Source: Gimesia maris
GTDB lineage: Bacteria > Planctomycetota > Planctomycetia > Planctomycetales > Planctomycetaceae
Reading direction: 5' to 3'
DNA: 64,000 nucleotides
Assembly (NCBI RefSeq): GCF_008298035.1
Contig: NZ_CP042910.1
Coordinates: 5,533,001-5,597,000 of the forward strand
The position numbers and the translations under genes are program-made. This document shows, one piece after another, positions 16,626-25,605 of this stretch (the stretch's first letter is position 1; each line of letters opens with the position of its first letter). The notes below the pieces were generated by a model. That model searched no databases and had not been told where the DNA came from. It saw only the letters and a program-made list of their open reading frames with translations.

Positions 16626-16940
16626 TTATTTATCAGGGACTTCCAGGCGGCAGCAGCCAAAATCGAGATGCTGTTTCCCTGATTTGCTGACGGCGGAAAC
16701 GTCGGGATGCAAATTATAGATGACAAAGCGACCTTCCTTGCGTTTGGTCACCAGACTCGCATGATACAGAATTCCCAGATGATGCGAGATATTCACGACC
16801 TCTTCTTCCAACTGATCGGCGATCACACTGACGGTCCGCTCACCATCTCGCAGCAGATCAATGATACGCAGGCGAATAGGTTCTCCCAGCGCTTTTAATT
16901 TCTCTGCACACAGGTCGGACTGGAGCCGATCTTTAGACAT
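16626..16940 (-). CDS. Second ArsR/SmtB-family regulator
   Basis: 104 residues from ATG 16940, chosen because GGTGAT lies 7 nt upstream and the extra 46 residues of the longer frame look random. Winged helix: LKALGEPIRLRIIDLLRDGERTVSVIADQLEEEVVNISHHLGILYHASLV, wing RKEGRFVIY. The C-terminal GCCRLE and C11 are possible metal ligands. Its sensing site differs from arsR at 15852, so it probably responds to another metal or stress. It is transcribed with the DUF488 gene. Confidence 0.82.
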   Translation of the reverse strand: MSKDRLQSDLCAEKLKALGEPIRLRIIDLLRDGERTVSVIADQLEEEVVNISHHLGILYHASLVTKRKEGRFVIYNLHPDVSAVSKSGKQHLDFGCCRLEVPDK

Positions 16941-17244
16941 AGTAATATCACCCACAAAATGAAAGATCTCCCCCGTTCCATCGACGAGCTGAATTGACCA
17001 GGCAATCCGCATCTGTGGGGAATTCGGGTTAGATTGTAGCAGAAAAACCGCATCTGGACAGCTCCAGATTTTTTTCATTTTCGTTTTGATTCACAATTCT
17101 CATTTTTTCCCGATACCCTTCAGAGCACTGACACCACAGGGCTTGCTTCACTCTAAAATCACCAGATTGAGGGCTTACTTTTTCTGATTTCTACACCATA
17201 ATCAATTTAATCGATCTCATATTTTTGAACAGAAATCAACCGAA

Positions 17245-17646
17245 ATGACCTGGCTCGACTGGTACAACACGCTCTCCAAACCATACTGGACTCCGGAACC
17301 GTCTACAATCAGCCTGATCTGGCAGATACTGTATCCGATTATTCTGATCTCATTCGGGTATGTCTTTCTGCAGACCGCGCGTCGAAAATTCCCGTCAACG
17401 ACTTCAATTCCCTTCGCCATTAATCTGCTGGCTAATCTCAGCTTCACACCACTGTTATTTGGACTGAGAAACTTACCACTGGCGACTCTGGATATCCTCG
17501 TGGTCTGGACCTCGATTCTCTGGATGAGCATCGCTGTCTGGCGATATTCCCGCTGGGTAGTGTTTGCTCAGATCCCGTATTTCATCTGGGTTTCAATCGC
17601 CGCCGTGCTCCAGGTCAGTATCACATGGATGAACTGGAAAGTCTGA
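17245..17646 (+). CDS. tspO: TspO/MBR family membrane protein
   Basis: 133 residues with five hydrophobic helices. WYNTLSKPYWTPEPSTISLIWQILYP is the conserved TspO start (Leu-Lys-Pro, Pro, Trp-x-x-Leu-Tyr); it ends with PYFIWVSIAAVLQVSITWMN, matching the fifth helix. TspO proteins bind porphyrins and act in stress responses. The length is short for the family (usually ~150-160), with the loss in the loops. Four nt separate it from the UvsE gene, suggesting co-transcription. Confidence 0.75.
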   Translation: MTWLDWYNTLSKPYWTPEPSTISLIWQILYPIILISFGYVFLQTARRKFPSTTSIPFAINLLANLSFTPLLFGLRNLPLATLDILVVWTSILWMSIAVWRYSRWVVFAQIPYFIWVSIAAVLQVSITWMNWKV

Positions 17647-17650
17647 TACC

Positions 17651-18580
17651 TTGAAGAATTCATCCAAATTCTCAACAAAGCTTCGGCTGGGACTCTGCTG
17701 TCAGTTCCTGGAAGAACCGATCAAATTCCGTAATACCACCGTTAAAGCGAACAGTCAGATGGAACGTACCGCGGCACTGGAAAAGCTGGCGCGGCTCTGC
17801 AGGGAAAATGCACTGGCACTTCAGTCCTCGCTCGAATTCTGTGCCTCACATGGTATCGGCTGCTTTCGCATTAACAGTCAGATCCTGCCTTTGAAAACGC
17901 ATCCGGAATGCGGATACGCAATGAGCGACCTGCCAGAAGGAACAGCGATTGTCGAGCTGTTTCAACAGTGTGGCAAATATGCCCGTGAGCATGACATCCG
18001 CACCTGTTTTCATCCTGATCAGTTTGTCGTTTTGAATTCGCCTCGCGAGGAAGTCGTCGAACGATCAATCGCCGAGTTGGAGTATCAGTCGGAAGTGGCG
18101 GAATGGGTCGACGCCGACGTCGTCAATATCCATGGCGGCGGTGGATACGGAGAGAAAACAGCGGCTCTCAAACGCTTCGCCAAAAATGTGAAGCGTCTGT
18201 CCCGTCGCGTACGCAGCCGCCTGACGGTCGAGAATGACGATAAAACTTACACCCCCAGTGACCTGCTCCCCTTGTGCCAGGCAACAGGGATCCCGCTGGT
18301 TTACGATGCCCACCATCACCGCTGCCTGAGCGATGAACTCTCCATCGAAGAAGCGACAGCACAGGCTCTCCGGACCTGGAATCGCGAACCGCTGTTTCAC
18401 ATCTCCAGTCCCCTGGAAGGCTGGCAGGGCCCCAGACCAAACCGACATCACGATTTCATCGATATCCAGGATTTTCCCCGCTGCTGGGAGTCGCTTGAAC
18501 TGACAGTGGAAGTGGAAGCCAAAGCGAAAGAACAGGCCGTGCTGAAACTGAGAAAATCACTGCAGCGACAATCGTCTTAA
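17651..18580 (+). CDS. uvsE: UV damage endonuclease
   Basis: 309 residues, start codon TTG. The family N-terminus LRLGLCCQF begins at residue 11, so a downstream ATG would cut the conserved core. Other hallmarks: FRINSQILPLKTHPE, HPDQFVVLNSP, VNIHGGGGYGEK, LTVENDD and VYDAHHHRC, supplying the His/Asp/Glu residues of the trinuclear metal centre in this TIM-barrel nuclease. It nicks 5' of UV photoproducts, an alternative to UvrABC. Confidence 0.9.
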   Translation: MKNSSKFSTKLRLGLCCQFLEEPIKFRNTTVKANSQMERTAALEKLARLCRENALALQSSLEFCASHGIGCFRINSQILPLKTHPECGYAMSDLPEGTAIVELFQQCGKYAREHDIRTCFHPDQFVVLNSPREEVVERSIAELEYQSEVAEWVDADVVNIHGGGGYGEKTAALKRFAKNVKRLSRRVRSRLTVENDDKTYTPSDLLPLCQATGIPLVYDAHHHRCLSDELSIEEATAQALRTWNREPLFHISSPLEGWQGPRPNRHHDFIDIQDFPRCWESLELTVEVEAKAKEQAVLKLRKSLQRQSS

Positions 18581-18609
18581 GTGATCGTGATTGCCGTGTT
18601 GATTCACAT

Positions 18610-20136
18610 TCAGACTGTGACACCGGTTGCGCCTAATAGTTTCAGATTCAAAGAACCGCCGCTGACCAGCATCTCATCCAGGGCATTCGTCACATCGGCG
18701 CTGGAAATCTCACCCGTCCCCTCGCGTTCGAGATGAAATTGAACTGCCCGTCGCATTAGTTCTTTAATGAACGCCGCGGAAACGCCTGCCGTTCGCCTGA
18801 GTACATCGTCGATCACCTCAGCACCCACTGTCACACCTTCTGAATAAAGATGGATCAGTTTGCGTCGTCCTTCTGTATCCGGGAGCGGAAACTCAATCGC
18901 CTGGTCGACGCGACCGGGACGGGAGGCGAGCGCTGCTTCCAGGGTTTCCGGCCGATTCGTTGTCAGAATGAATAGAATTTCCGCTTCCGGCTTTAAGCCA
19001 TCCATTTCATTGAGCAGCTTGTTGAGCAAAACTTCTTCACAGGGACTCTCCATGTGGTTCCTGTCGCGGGCAATCAGATCGACATCTTCAAGCACGACAA
19101 TACTGGGCTGCAGCAGTCGGGCCAGTGTCATGTATTCATCCAGCATCCCGACCTGTTCGGCTGAGATCAATAGTGTGGTATGCCCGGGGAGTGTCCTGGA
19201 CAGATAATGAATCGTATGAGTTTTCCCGGTTCCAGGCGGACCGTAAAACAGAATCCCTTTTTTCGTCGACTGTTTGAATTGAGAGAGCCGTTCTCGCTGT
19301 TTGACAAACTGAATCACATTCCGTTCCAGAAGTTCCAGTGTCGCTGCAGGCAGAATCACCTGATCCCGTGTGACTTCGCGCAACTGATGCACGGTGATCC
19401 CCTTAGATTCGCCTGAATAGGAATGCTCCTGTTGTTCCAGGGAAAGTACTTTTCCCCGATAGGATCTGGCCTGTTGAATGGCCTTCTCAAGATGGCTGAA
19501 ATACTCCTGCGCAATTTTGGTCCCCTGGGTTGTATTCGGAGTACCTACCTGAAGCTTAACACCAGTTACCTGTCCATAATGACCAGCTGGTGTCAGAAAA
19601 GCGGCAAAGCGAATCGCTTCTTTTTCCAGCAGCCAAAGCCCGATTTTAAGCACACGCACCGGTTGTTCGACTCCGACATCGACTTCTTCATACTCAGGAG
19701 GAATTGTCACTGTTGCTGAATGCCGGTTTTCAATAAGACAGTCAGAGAGGTTGACCCCATGATGGCTGAATTCTCCACGCACGCCACAAAAATGCCTGAC
19801 TGTAATCCCCTCGCCAAACAGCTGATCAATGGCGATCTGCAAATCTGCCCGCACCCGCATGGGAAAGGTACGCTCAGTAATCGTGATCGCACCGATCGGT
19901 GAGGGATGAAAATGTGATTTGAGCAGAGGAACCACAGAATCCTGATGAGATGTTTTTCGTCTGAATGCTTTCAAGACAGGAAATGAAATCGCCACCCCCA
20001 GAATCAAACCGAGTAGTAACCAGCCAAGATATGCCATCATTCCCCCTTTACTGAAGATCTGAATCACCGTGAGTGCCAGTCCTGTATGACTGAGAGCGAC
20101 CAGTTCAGGTATACACATATCAAACATTAAGTTCAA
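18610..20136 (-). CDS. Membrane-anchored AAA ATPase
   Basis: 508 residues. A transmembrane segment near residues 34-55 (MMAYLGWLLLGLILGVAISFPVL) is followed by a beta-rich domain to ~250 and an AAA module: Walker A GPPGTGKT (299-306), Walker B SIVVLEDVD (~345-353), TTNRPETLEAALASRPGRVDQ with sensor 1 and arginine finger, and a C-terminal helical lid. The N-terminal part is unlike FtsH and there is no protease, so it is probably a remodelling ATPase. Its start overlaps the stop of the 20133 gene (ATGA), so the two are coupled. Confidence 0.8.
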   Translation of the reverse strand: MNLMFDMCIPELVALSHTGLALTVIQIFSKGGMMAYLGWLLLGLILGVAISFPVLKAFRRKTSHQDSVVPLLKSHFHPSPIGAITITERTFPMRVRADLQIAIDQLFGEGITVRHFCGVRGEFSHHGVNLSDCLIENRHSATVTIPPEYEEVDVGVEQPVRVLKIGLWLLEKEAIRFAAFLTPAGHYGQVTGVKLQVGTPNTTQGTKIAQEYFSHLEKAIQQARSYRGKVLSLEQQEHSYSGESKGITVHQLREVTRDQVILPAATLELLERNVIQFVKQRERLSQFKQSTKKGILFYGPPGTGKTHTIHYLSRTLPGHTTLLISAEQVGMLDEYMTLARLLQPSIVVLEDVDLIARDRNHMESPCEEVLLNKLLNEMDGLKPEAEILFILTTNRPETLEAALASRPGRVDQAIEFPLPDTEGRRKLIHLYSEGVTVGAEVIDDVLRRTAGVSAAFIKELMRRAVQFHLEREGTGEISSADVTNALDEMLVSGGSLNLKLLGATGVTV

Positions 20137-20549
20137 TCATTTTCAGTTCTTTCAAACTGTACCTGCATATCCAACCGGTAAGACTTAATTAAAAATCCCA
20201 GGCTGATCAGAAAAATCAGCCATTCACCCACAGCCAGTGAATAGGTGGTTGAACCGATCCCCTCGAACAGGAAAAATCCGCCGCTGCGAAACAGCACCAG
20301 GCAACCATGCACGATCACGCAGACGATCAGTGAATAACGTGTGACACCAGGCTGCCAGAGGGGCCAGAGAAAAATGATTCCCAGCGCAAGTTCCAGACCG
20401 CCATAAAGGACCAGAAATTCAGACTGCCCTGAACCAGGTTGCAGAGTAAAACCGACTGAACGCGAGGTCGAAGCAGGATCCACACTGCACCACAGGGCCA
20501 GCAGCAGATAGACCAGGCCTACAACAGTCAGAAATATTCGAGTCATCAA
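20133..20549 (-). CDS. Four-helix membrane protein (DUF4345-like)
   Basis: 138 residues with four hydrophobic segments: TVVGLVYLLLALWC, LVLYGGLELALGIIFLWPL, YSLIVCVIVHGCLVLF and LAVGEWLIFLISLGFL. The EFLVLYGGLELALGI stretch is like DUF4345/DoxX-type small membrane proteins. Translationally coupled to the AAA ATPase, so it may be its membrane partner; nothing more can be said. Confidence 0.65.
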   Translation of the reverse strand: MMTRIFLTVVGLVYLLLALWCSVDPASTSRSVGFTLQPGSGQSEFLVLYGGLELALGIIFLWPLWQPGVTRYSLIVCVIVHGCLVLFRSGGFFLFEGIGSTTYSLAVGEWLIFLISLGFLIKSYRLDMQVQFERTEND

Positions 20550-20688
20550 GATCTCCAGAAACAGTGTTTAATGGCCTGACAGCTTATGAGAATACGCAAC
20601 CAGATGCGAACAGTCCACATCCGCCAGCCTCATGGCGGCTATCTGACCAGACACACTCTCTATTAGTGATCTGAGTTTTATGTTCTGA

Positions 20689-20694
20689 TATAAT
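20689..20694 (+). promoter_or_regulatory. Possible extended -10 (TGATATAAT)
   Basis: A TATAAT preceded by TGA, ~85 nt upstream of the TPR gene at 20779, in a 229-nt spacer between divergent genes. A clear -35 hexamer is not seen. Confidence 0.3.
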
Positions 20695-20778
20695 GGCATC
20701 AGACAAAAAATTGATCTGCAATAGCGATTACGTCCCCAGCGATTCATACCTTATATCAAGTATCAAGACAGGCCAGCA

Positions 20779-22242
20779 ATGGAAGACAAACTGATTGCTA
20801 TTACGATTGGCCTCTTATTTGGTGGAATGTTTCTCTATGTAATGACCAGAGAACTGTATGGGATGCTGAAAGCCCATTTTTCTCCAAGTGCCAAAGGAAA
20901 TCGGTTTTTACGTCAGGGGAAACTGGAAGCTGCCATCGCCTCTTATAGTCAATTGATTGAAGAGCAACCCGATAATGTCGAAGCTTACCTGTACCGTTCG
21001 AGTGCCTGTATTCAGTTGAATCTACTCGAGCAGGCACTGGATGACTGCAATACGATTACTGAACTGGCCCCTCAGAATCACTATGCCTTCTTAAACCGAG
21101 GTGCCATCTATGGGATAATGGATGAAGATGAAAAATTCATCGAGGAAATGACCCGCTGCCTGGAATTCAAGCCAGACCTGCAAGACGCCTTGAGGAATCG
21201 TGCCTATGCATATTCCAGAACGGGAAAGTTTGAAACGGCACTGACGGATTTCAGCAGGTTGATTGAGCTGGCACCTGACAAGTCTTCCTATTACAGCGAA
21301 CGGGGAAACTGTTTTCTCTCTCTCCAGAAATATTCTGAAGCGATTCAGGACTACACGCAGGCACTCCAATGGATCAAAAACTCCTGGGAACTTCACTCCT
21401 GGCGTGGCTATTGTTTTACCAAAATCGGAAAAGAACAACAGGCAAATGCAGATTATAAACGTGCCCTGGAGCTCAACCCCTTTGATACAGCCATCAAACA
21501 AAATCCCGAAGACATCACCAGTTATCAACAGCGGGGAAATCTCTATTTCGATGCCGGGCAATATCAAAAGGCGTTGAACGACTTTTCAAAGTTTGAAGAA
21601 ACTTCGGAATTAACAGCCGAGATACTGGTCTGCCGCGGTTACTGCTATCTGAATTCAGGTGAAATATCCCTGGCAAAAGCCGAGTTCCAGAAAGCACGCT
21701 CTATGAACGCGTATGGAGATGCGATTAATAAGAATCCCTTGAATTCATCCAATTTTCTGGAGCGGGGTTTTCTGAATTTTTACCTTGAAGATTATCAACA
21801 GGCAATCAAGGACTATACCCACGCCTGGAAACTGGGAGAACAGTCTGCGGAACTACTGCCTTTCCGGGGGGCAGCCTACATTAAACTGCACGAATACACC
21901 AAATCAAAACAGGATTATGAAACAGCCATTCAGAATCATCCGGATTCGGCACATGCTTATAATGGGTTGGCCTGGCTATTGGCGACCTGCCCCGATGAAT
22001 CAGTTCGAGATGGCAGTAGGTCACTGGAACTGGCTAAACGAAATTGCGATTTGATGACAACCCCAGAATGGAATGACCTGGGAACGTTGGCTGCCGCTCA
22101 TGCTGCTACTGGAAGTTTTGATGAGGCGGTTCGACTGGCAAAAGAATCACTGGCACTCGCACCGAAACACGAGAAAGCCAATTGCCAGACCCGACTGGAA
22201 CACTATGAACGTAGTGAACCATATCTCGATCTTGATCCTTGA
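20779..22242 (+). CDS. Membrane-anchored TPR protein
   Basis: 487 residues. One N-terminal transmembrane helix (IAITIGLLFGGMFLYVM), then about ten tetratricopeptide repeats from residue ~45 to the end, for example AIASYSQLIEEQPDNVEAYLYRSSACIQLN and ALTDFSRLIELAPDKSSYYSERGNC. The C-terminal block AYNGLAWLLATCPDESVRDGSRSLELA is a repeat style common in planctomycete TPR proteins. Likely a scaffold for protein contacts; the partner is not evident. Confidence 0.85.
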   Translation: MEDKLIAITIGLLFGGMFLYVMTRELYGMLKAHFSPSAKGNRFLRQGKLEAAIASYSQLIEEQPDNVEAYLYRSSACIQLNLLEQALDDCNTITELAPQNHYAFLNRGAIYGIMDEDEKFIEEMTRCLEFKPDLQDALRNRAYAYSRTGKFETALTDFSRLIELAPDKSSYYSERGNCFLSLQKYSEAIQDYTQALQWIKNSWELHSWRGYCFTKIGKEQQANADYKRALELNPFDTAIKQNPEDITSYQQRGNLYFDAGQYQKALNDFSKFEETSELTAEILVCRGYCYLNSGEISLAKAEFQKARSMNAYGDAINKNPLNSSNFLERGFLNFYLEDYQQAIKDYTHAWKLGEQSAELLPFRGAAYIKLHEYTKSKQDYETAIQNHPDSAHAYNGLAWLLATCPDESVRDGSRSLELAKRNCDLMTTPEWNDLGTLAAAHAATGSFDEAVRLAKESLALAPKHEKANCQTRLEHYERSEPYLDLDP

Positions 22243-22366
22243 TTCAACGCCAGCCGGCCCATCGACTGGTTCCACCAGTTGCGATCACTCTCCAGAAATG
22301 CTATGAAGCCGGTTCCCTGATCAAATTCTCTCATATGTATTATTTCAGCAAGGATGCTCATGCGCC

Positions 22367-23041
22367 ATGAGTGCAAACACGTTTTCTCCCGGTCCCACTC
22401 CTGACACCGTCAAAGCCGCTGATGGCACCATTCATACGATCCCTGCCGGCTGGTCTCTGTTGCCTCCGGGGGATGCCGGTTTAACGCGGCGGGTCAAGGC
22501 CGCCGGTGACTTCTGGAGCGTGCAGGAGAAGAAAGGGCGACGCACATTTTCTCAGGGCATCTGGGCTCCGGCGGAGTCGATTGAACGGCTGCGCGAAGAA
22601 CTGGAAGCCGAACGCGCCACTCCCGCGTACGCAAAAAAGCAGGCTGCTGCTGCAGAGCGACGTGAAAAACAACAGGCCGAATATGTAGAAGATTTTCATG
22701 AATCGGTACTCCAGTTTCTGGCGTTTCATCCGGCTCATGCAGATCTGGCAAATCAGCTCGCGCAGGCGATCACTGCGCATGCCACCCCGGTCGGCAGTGG
22801 CACCGTAGCACGCACGAAACGCATCCCCGTGGAACAGCGGGCGGAAGCCGCTGTCATCGCCTGGATGCGACATCAGACCACGGCTTATGATTCGATGAAA
22901 ATCCCAAGGGTCAAAGGGAAACGTCGCGAAGTCAGACGTTTGCTGGCACAACGTTCCAAAGAACTGCTGAAACATTATCGCAGTGAGTCCACCACGCCTG
23001 CCGACTGTCCTCTTCAACAGGCGCTTTCCGAGCATATTTGA
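22367..23041 (+). CDS. DUF2293 domain protein
   Basis: 224 residues, predicted soluble. The N-terminal part (DGTIHTIPAGWSLLPPGDAGLTRRVKAAG) and the C-terminal RIPVEQRAEAAVIAWMRHQTTAYD, then KGKRREVRRLLAQRS, match DUF2293. That family has no known reaction; the conserved C-terminal helices are basic. A long central coiled-coil-like stretch (~65-110) links the two parts. It stands alone between the TPR gene and the aldolase. Confidence 0.78.
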   Translation: MSANTFSPGPTPDTVKAADGTIHTIPAGWSLLPPGDAGLTRRVKAAGDFWSVQEKKGRRTFSQGIWAPAESIERLREELEAERATPAYAKKQAAAAERREKQQAEYVEDFHESVLQFLAFHPAHADLANQLAQAITAHATPVGSGTVARTKRIPVEQRAEAAVIAWMRHQTTAYDSMKIPRVKGKRREVRRLLAQRSKELLKHYRSESTTPADCPLQQALSEHI

Positions 23042-23188
23042 GTTTCGTTTTAAGGTAGAGCCAAACTCTATTAATCGTTTTTTTCAATAAGCATTCGTTC
23101 CACGATCCTTTCAGCACTGGTGTTCTGCGCGATATCATAGACAGAGTACAAGACTTTTTCGTCCACGACCCGCAGGGGAGATATTTCA

Positions 23189-24220
23189 ATGTACAGGCAA
23201 CAGTTAATTGATACGGCAAATGCTCTGGTAGCCGATGACAAAGGTCTGCTGGCAATGGATGAAAGCACCCCCACCTGTCACAAACGCTTTGAAAAACTGG
23301 GGATCCCACAGACCGAAGAGTATCGTTACGCTTACCGCGAACTGATTGCGACGACTCCCGGACTGAGTGAATCAATCAGCGGTGCGATTCTGTATGACGA
23401 AACCATTCGTCAACAGACTTCGGATGGCACTCCCCTTGTCAGCGTGCTGATGAACAGCGGGATCATCCCCGGCATTAAAGTCGATGCGGGTGCCAAAGCT
23501 CTGGCAGGTCATCCCGGCGAAAAAGTAACCGAAGGCCTGGACGGATTGCGGGATCGACTGACAGAATATGCACAACTGGGAGCCCGTTTTGCCAAGTGGC
23601 GGGCGGTGATTACCATCGGCCCCGGATTGCCGACTCCGGGCTGCTATGCAGCCAATGCCCATGCGCTGGCCCGATATGCTGCCCTGTGTCAGGAAGCGGG
23701 ACTGGTACCAATCGTCGAACCGGAAGTGCTGATGGATGGAGACCACGGTCTGTCCCGCTGTTTTGCAGTCACCGAGGAAGCGTTACGAGCCGTCTTTCAA
23801 CAGTTGTATCAACAGCGTGTCCTGCTGGAAGGAATGATTCTCAAACCGAACATGATCGTGCCGGGGCTCGATTGCCGGATCCAGGAAACCGTCGAAGAGG
23901 TCGCAGCTGCTACCATCGAATGTTTTCGCCACAGCGTCCCTGCCGCCGTTCCAGGAGTAGCCTTTCTGTCTGGTGGCCAGTCCAGCGAACTGGCTTCCGC
24001 CCGCCTGAATGCCATGAACGTGAAATATAAATCGCAGGTCCCCTGGGCACTGGCCTTCTCGTTTGCGCGTGCCATTCAGCAACCGGCAATGGAACTCTGG
24101 GCAGGTAAGGCGGAAAATACTCAGGCAGCTCAGAAAGCACTGAATCATCGTGCCAAATGCAACCGCGAAGCACGCCGGGGGGAATACGACCCTCAAATCG
24201 ATGCTGTCGACGCATCCTGA
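23189..24220 (+). CDS. Fructose-bisphosphate aldolase, class I
   Basis: 343 residues, normal for eukaryote-like class I aldolase. GLLAMDESTPTCHKRF, IPGIKVDAGAK, FAKWRAVITIG, LVPIVEPEVLMDGDH and EGMILKPNMIVPG are the canonical blocks; the Schiff-base lysine is the K in LKPNM. GVAFLSGGQSSELAS follows as the phosphate-binding loop. It splits fructose-1,6-bisphosphate into two triose phosphates in glycolysis and gluconeogenesis. GGGGAG precedes ATG. Confidence 0.95.
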   Translation: MYRQQLIDTANALVADDKGLLAMDESTPTCHKRFEKLGIPQTEEYRYAYRELIATTPGLSESISGAILYDETIRQQTSDGTPLVSVLMNSGIIPGIKVDAGAKALAGHPGEKVTEGLDGLRDRLTEYAQLGARFAKWRAVITIGPGLPTPGCYAANAHALARYAALCQEAGLVPIVEPEVLMDGDHGLSRCFAVTEEALRAVFQQLYQQRVLLEGMILKPNMIVPGLDCRIQETVEEVAAATIECFRHSVPAAVPGVAFLSGGQSSELASARLNAMNVKYKSQVPWALAFSFARAIQQPAMELWAGKAENTQAAQKALNHRAKCNREARRGEYDPQIDAVDAS

Positions 24221-24262
24221 ATTCCCATTACAACGAGACAGACACTCAACTGGAAACACACT

Positions 24263-24478
24263 ATGAAAACGGGGCACTATCGCCATTATAAAGGAAACAG
24301 TTATACCGTAATCGGCGTGGCGCGGCACAGCGAAACGGATGAAGAACTCGTCGTCTATCGCCCGGAGTACGGCGAACGGGGACTCTGGGTGCGTCCCAAA
24401 GTCATGTTTCTGGAATCTGTAGAAGTAAACGGAGAACTGGTGCCCCGCTTTGCTTACCTGGGTCCGGCGGAAGAGTAA
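24263..24478 (+). CDS. DUF1653 protein
   Basis: 71 residues. GHYRHYKGNSYTVIGVARHSETDEELVVYRP and LWVRPKVMFLE are the DUF1653 signature, a small beta-rich fold of unknown function found in many bacteria. It follows the aldolase by 42 nt and is probably co-transcribed with it. Confidence 0.85.
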   Translation: MKTGHYRHYKGNSYTVIGVARHSETDEELVVYRPEYGERGLWVRPKVMFLESVEVNGELVPRFAYLGPAEE

Positions 24479-24500
24479 ATAACTCATCACTCAAGCTACG

Positions 24501-24683
24501 TCACTCACCGGCGGCCCAGATGCGGACGTCTCCATCGGGCTCCACCTGAAGATGAATGACATTGGGATGACAGCAGACCGGACAGTCTTCGACATATTCC
24601 TGGTCTGCGCCAGCTGTCAGATCGACGGGAATCACGATTTCCTCGCCACAGGCATCACAGATATAACTGGCTTCTTCCTGCAT
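24501..24683 (-). CDS. CPXCG-motif cysteine-rich protein
   Basis: 60 residues. Two CxxC pairs, C9/C12 (ICDACGE) and C34/C37 (EDCPVCCHP), form a zinc-ribbon as in the CPXCG-motif family. The C-terminus (VEPDGDVRIWAAGE) is acidic. Role unknown. GGAGG lies upstream of its ATG. Confidence 0.8.
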   Translation of the reverse strand: MQEEASYICDACGEEIVIPVDLTAGADQEYVEDCPVCCHPNVIHLQVEPDGDVRIWAAGE

Positions 24684-24846
24684 GATTTCCTCCTGAAAAT
24701 GTATTCTACCAAATTTGACCGGAGTTGAGTATAATACAGGACGCCTTTTGTCGGCCTCTGCTCCTGATCAGTCAAATCAGGCTCCGCTGTCGATCAATAA
24801 CGGTTTATCTTAACTCAAAAACATCTCTTTATCGGAGCATTGCCAG

Positions 24847-25071
24847 ATGGCAAAGAATAAAATACAGAAAAAGAAGGAACGGGAAAAGCGGGTCGCCAAG
24901 AAGAAACTGGCCAAAAAAGCCACACGCGCTGCTCAGGAAAAATCAACTGAGGAATCACAAAAGAAGATTCCTCAGCGTGCGCAACTGATGCGGTCAGCAG
25001 TGCCCAAAACAGAGAATCCTGCCAATACCAGTAAGAAAAGCACATTCACGCAGCGGCGCACCGGCGGCTGA
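24847..25071 (+). CDS. Small lysine-rich protein
   Basis: 74 residues, very basic: KKKEREKRVAKKKLAKKATRAAQ, then a tail ending in STFTQRRTGG. No fold or family recognised; likely disordered and possibly nucleic-acid or ribosome associated. GGAG is present upstream of ATG (CGGAGCATTGCCAG). Confidence 0.6.
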   Translation: MAKNKIQKKKEREKRVAKKKLAKKATRAAQEKSTEESQKKIPQRAQLMRSAVPKTENPANTSKKSTFTQRRTGG

Positions 25072-25158
25072 GCTTCTCGATCATGACACATCAGTTAAAG
25101 TGAAGTCAGCAGCGATGTTCTGCCCGTGCTTGCTGTTCATTCAGACGGGACGCCCGAT

Positions 25159-25578
25159 ATGCGAGAAATTCTCTCCAACCTGCTATGGATCGGGAATACC
25201 CGGGATTCACATGACGTCAAAAATGTGCTTCACCTGGGTATCGCGGCTGTTATCGATCTGGCACTGGAAGAACCGCCAGTGCGTTTGACACGGGAAATCA
25301 TTTACTGTCGACTCCCTTTAATTGATGGTGCGGAAAACCAGCCTGTCGTATTAGCAACGGCAGTCGAAACCGTAGCCCGACTGATTCAGGAAGAAGTGCC
25401 AACCCTGGTTGCCTGCAGTGCCGGAATGAGCCGTTCCCCCGCCATCGTGGCTGCTGCGCTGTCGTTGATTCGTGGAACGGATTTTGAAACGGAGTTCAAA
25501 CAGCTGGCAGTAAATCATCCCAGTGATGTCGCACCCGGATTGTGGAACGAACTGCAGGAATTACTGAAGGAAGTATAA
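25159..25578 (+). CDS. Dual-specificity phosphatase-like protein
   Basis: 139 residues from ATG 25159; a GTG at 25126 would add 11 residues that are not family-like. LLWIGNTRDSHDVKNVLHLGIAAVIDLA is the usual start of the fold, and VACSAGMSRSPAIVAAAL contains the P-loop CxxGxxRS with the catalytic Cys and Arg. The general-acid Asp is probably in RLPLIDG. It should remove phosphate from Ser/Thr/Tyr or another phospho-substrate. GGGA is ~8 nt before the chosen ATG. Confidence 0.83.
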   Translation: MREILSNLLWIGNTRDSHDVKNVLHLGIAAVIDLALEEPPVRLTREIIYCRLPLIDGAENQPVVLATAVETVARLIQEEVPTLVACSAGMSRSPAIVAAALSLIRGTDFETEFKQLAVNHPSDVAPGLWNELQELLKEV

Positions 25579-25605
25579 GCAACCGTCACGATGATACATC
25601 GCTGA

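Noticed and set aside
16597-16726. Longer start for the DUF488 protein
   Set aside because: The added residues overlap the arsR gene and lack family similarity.
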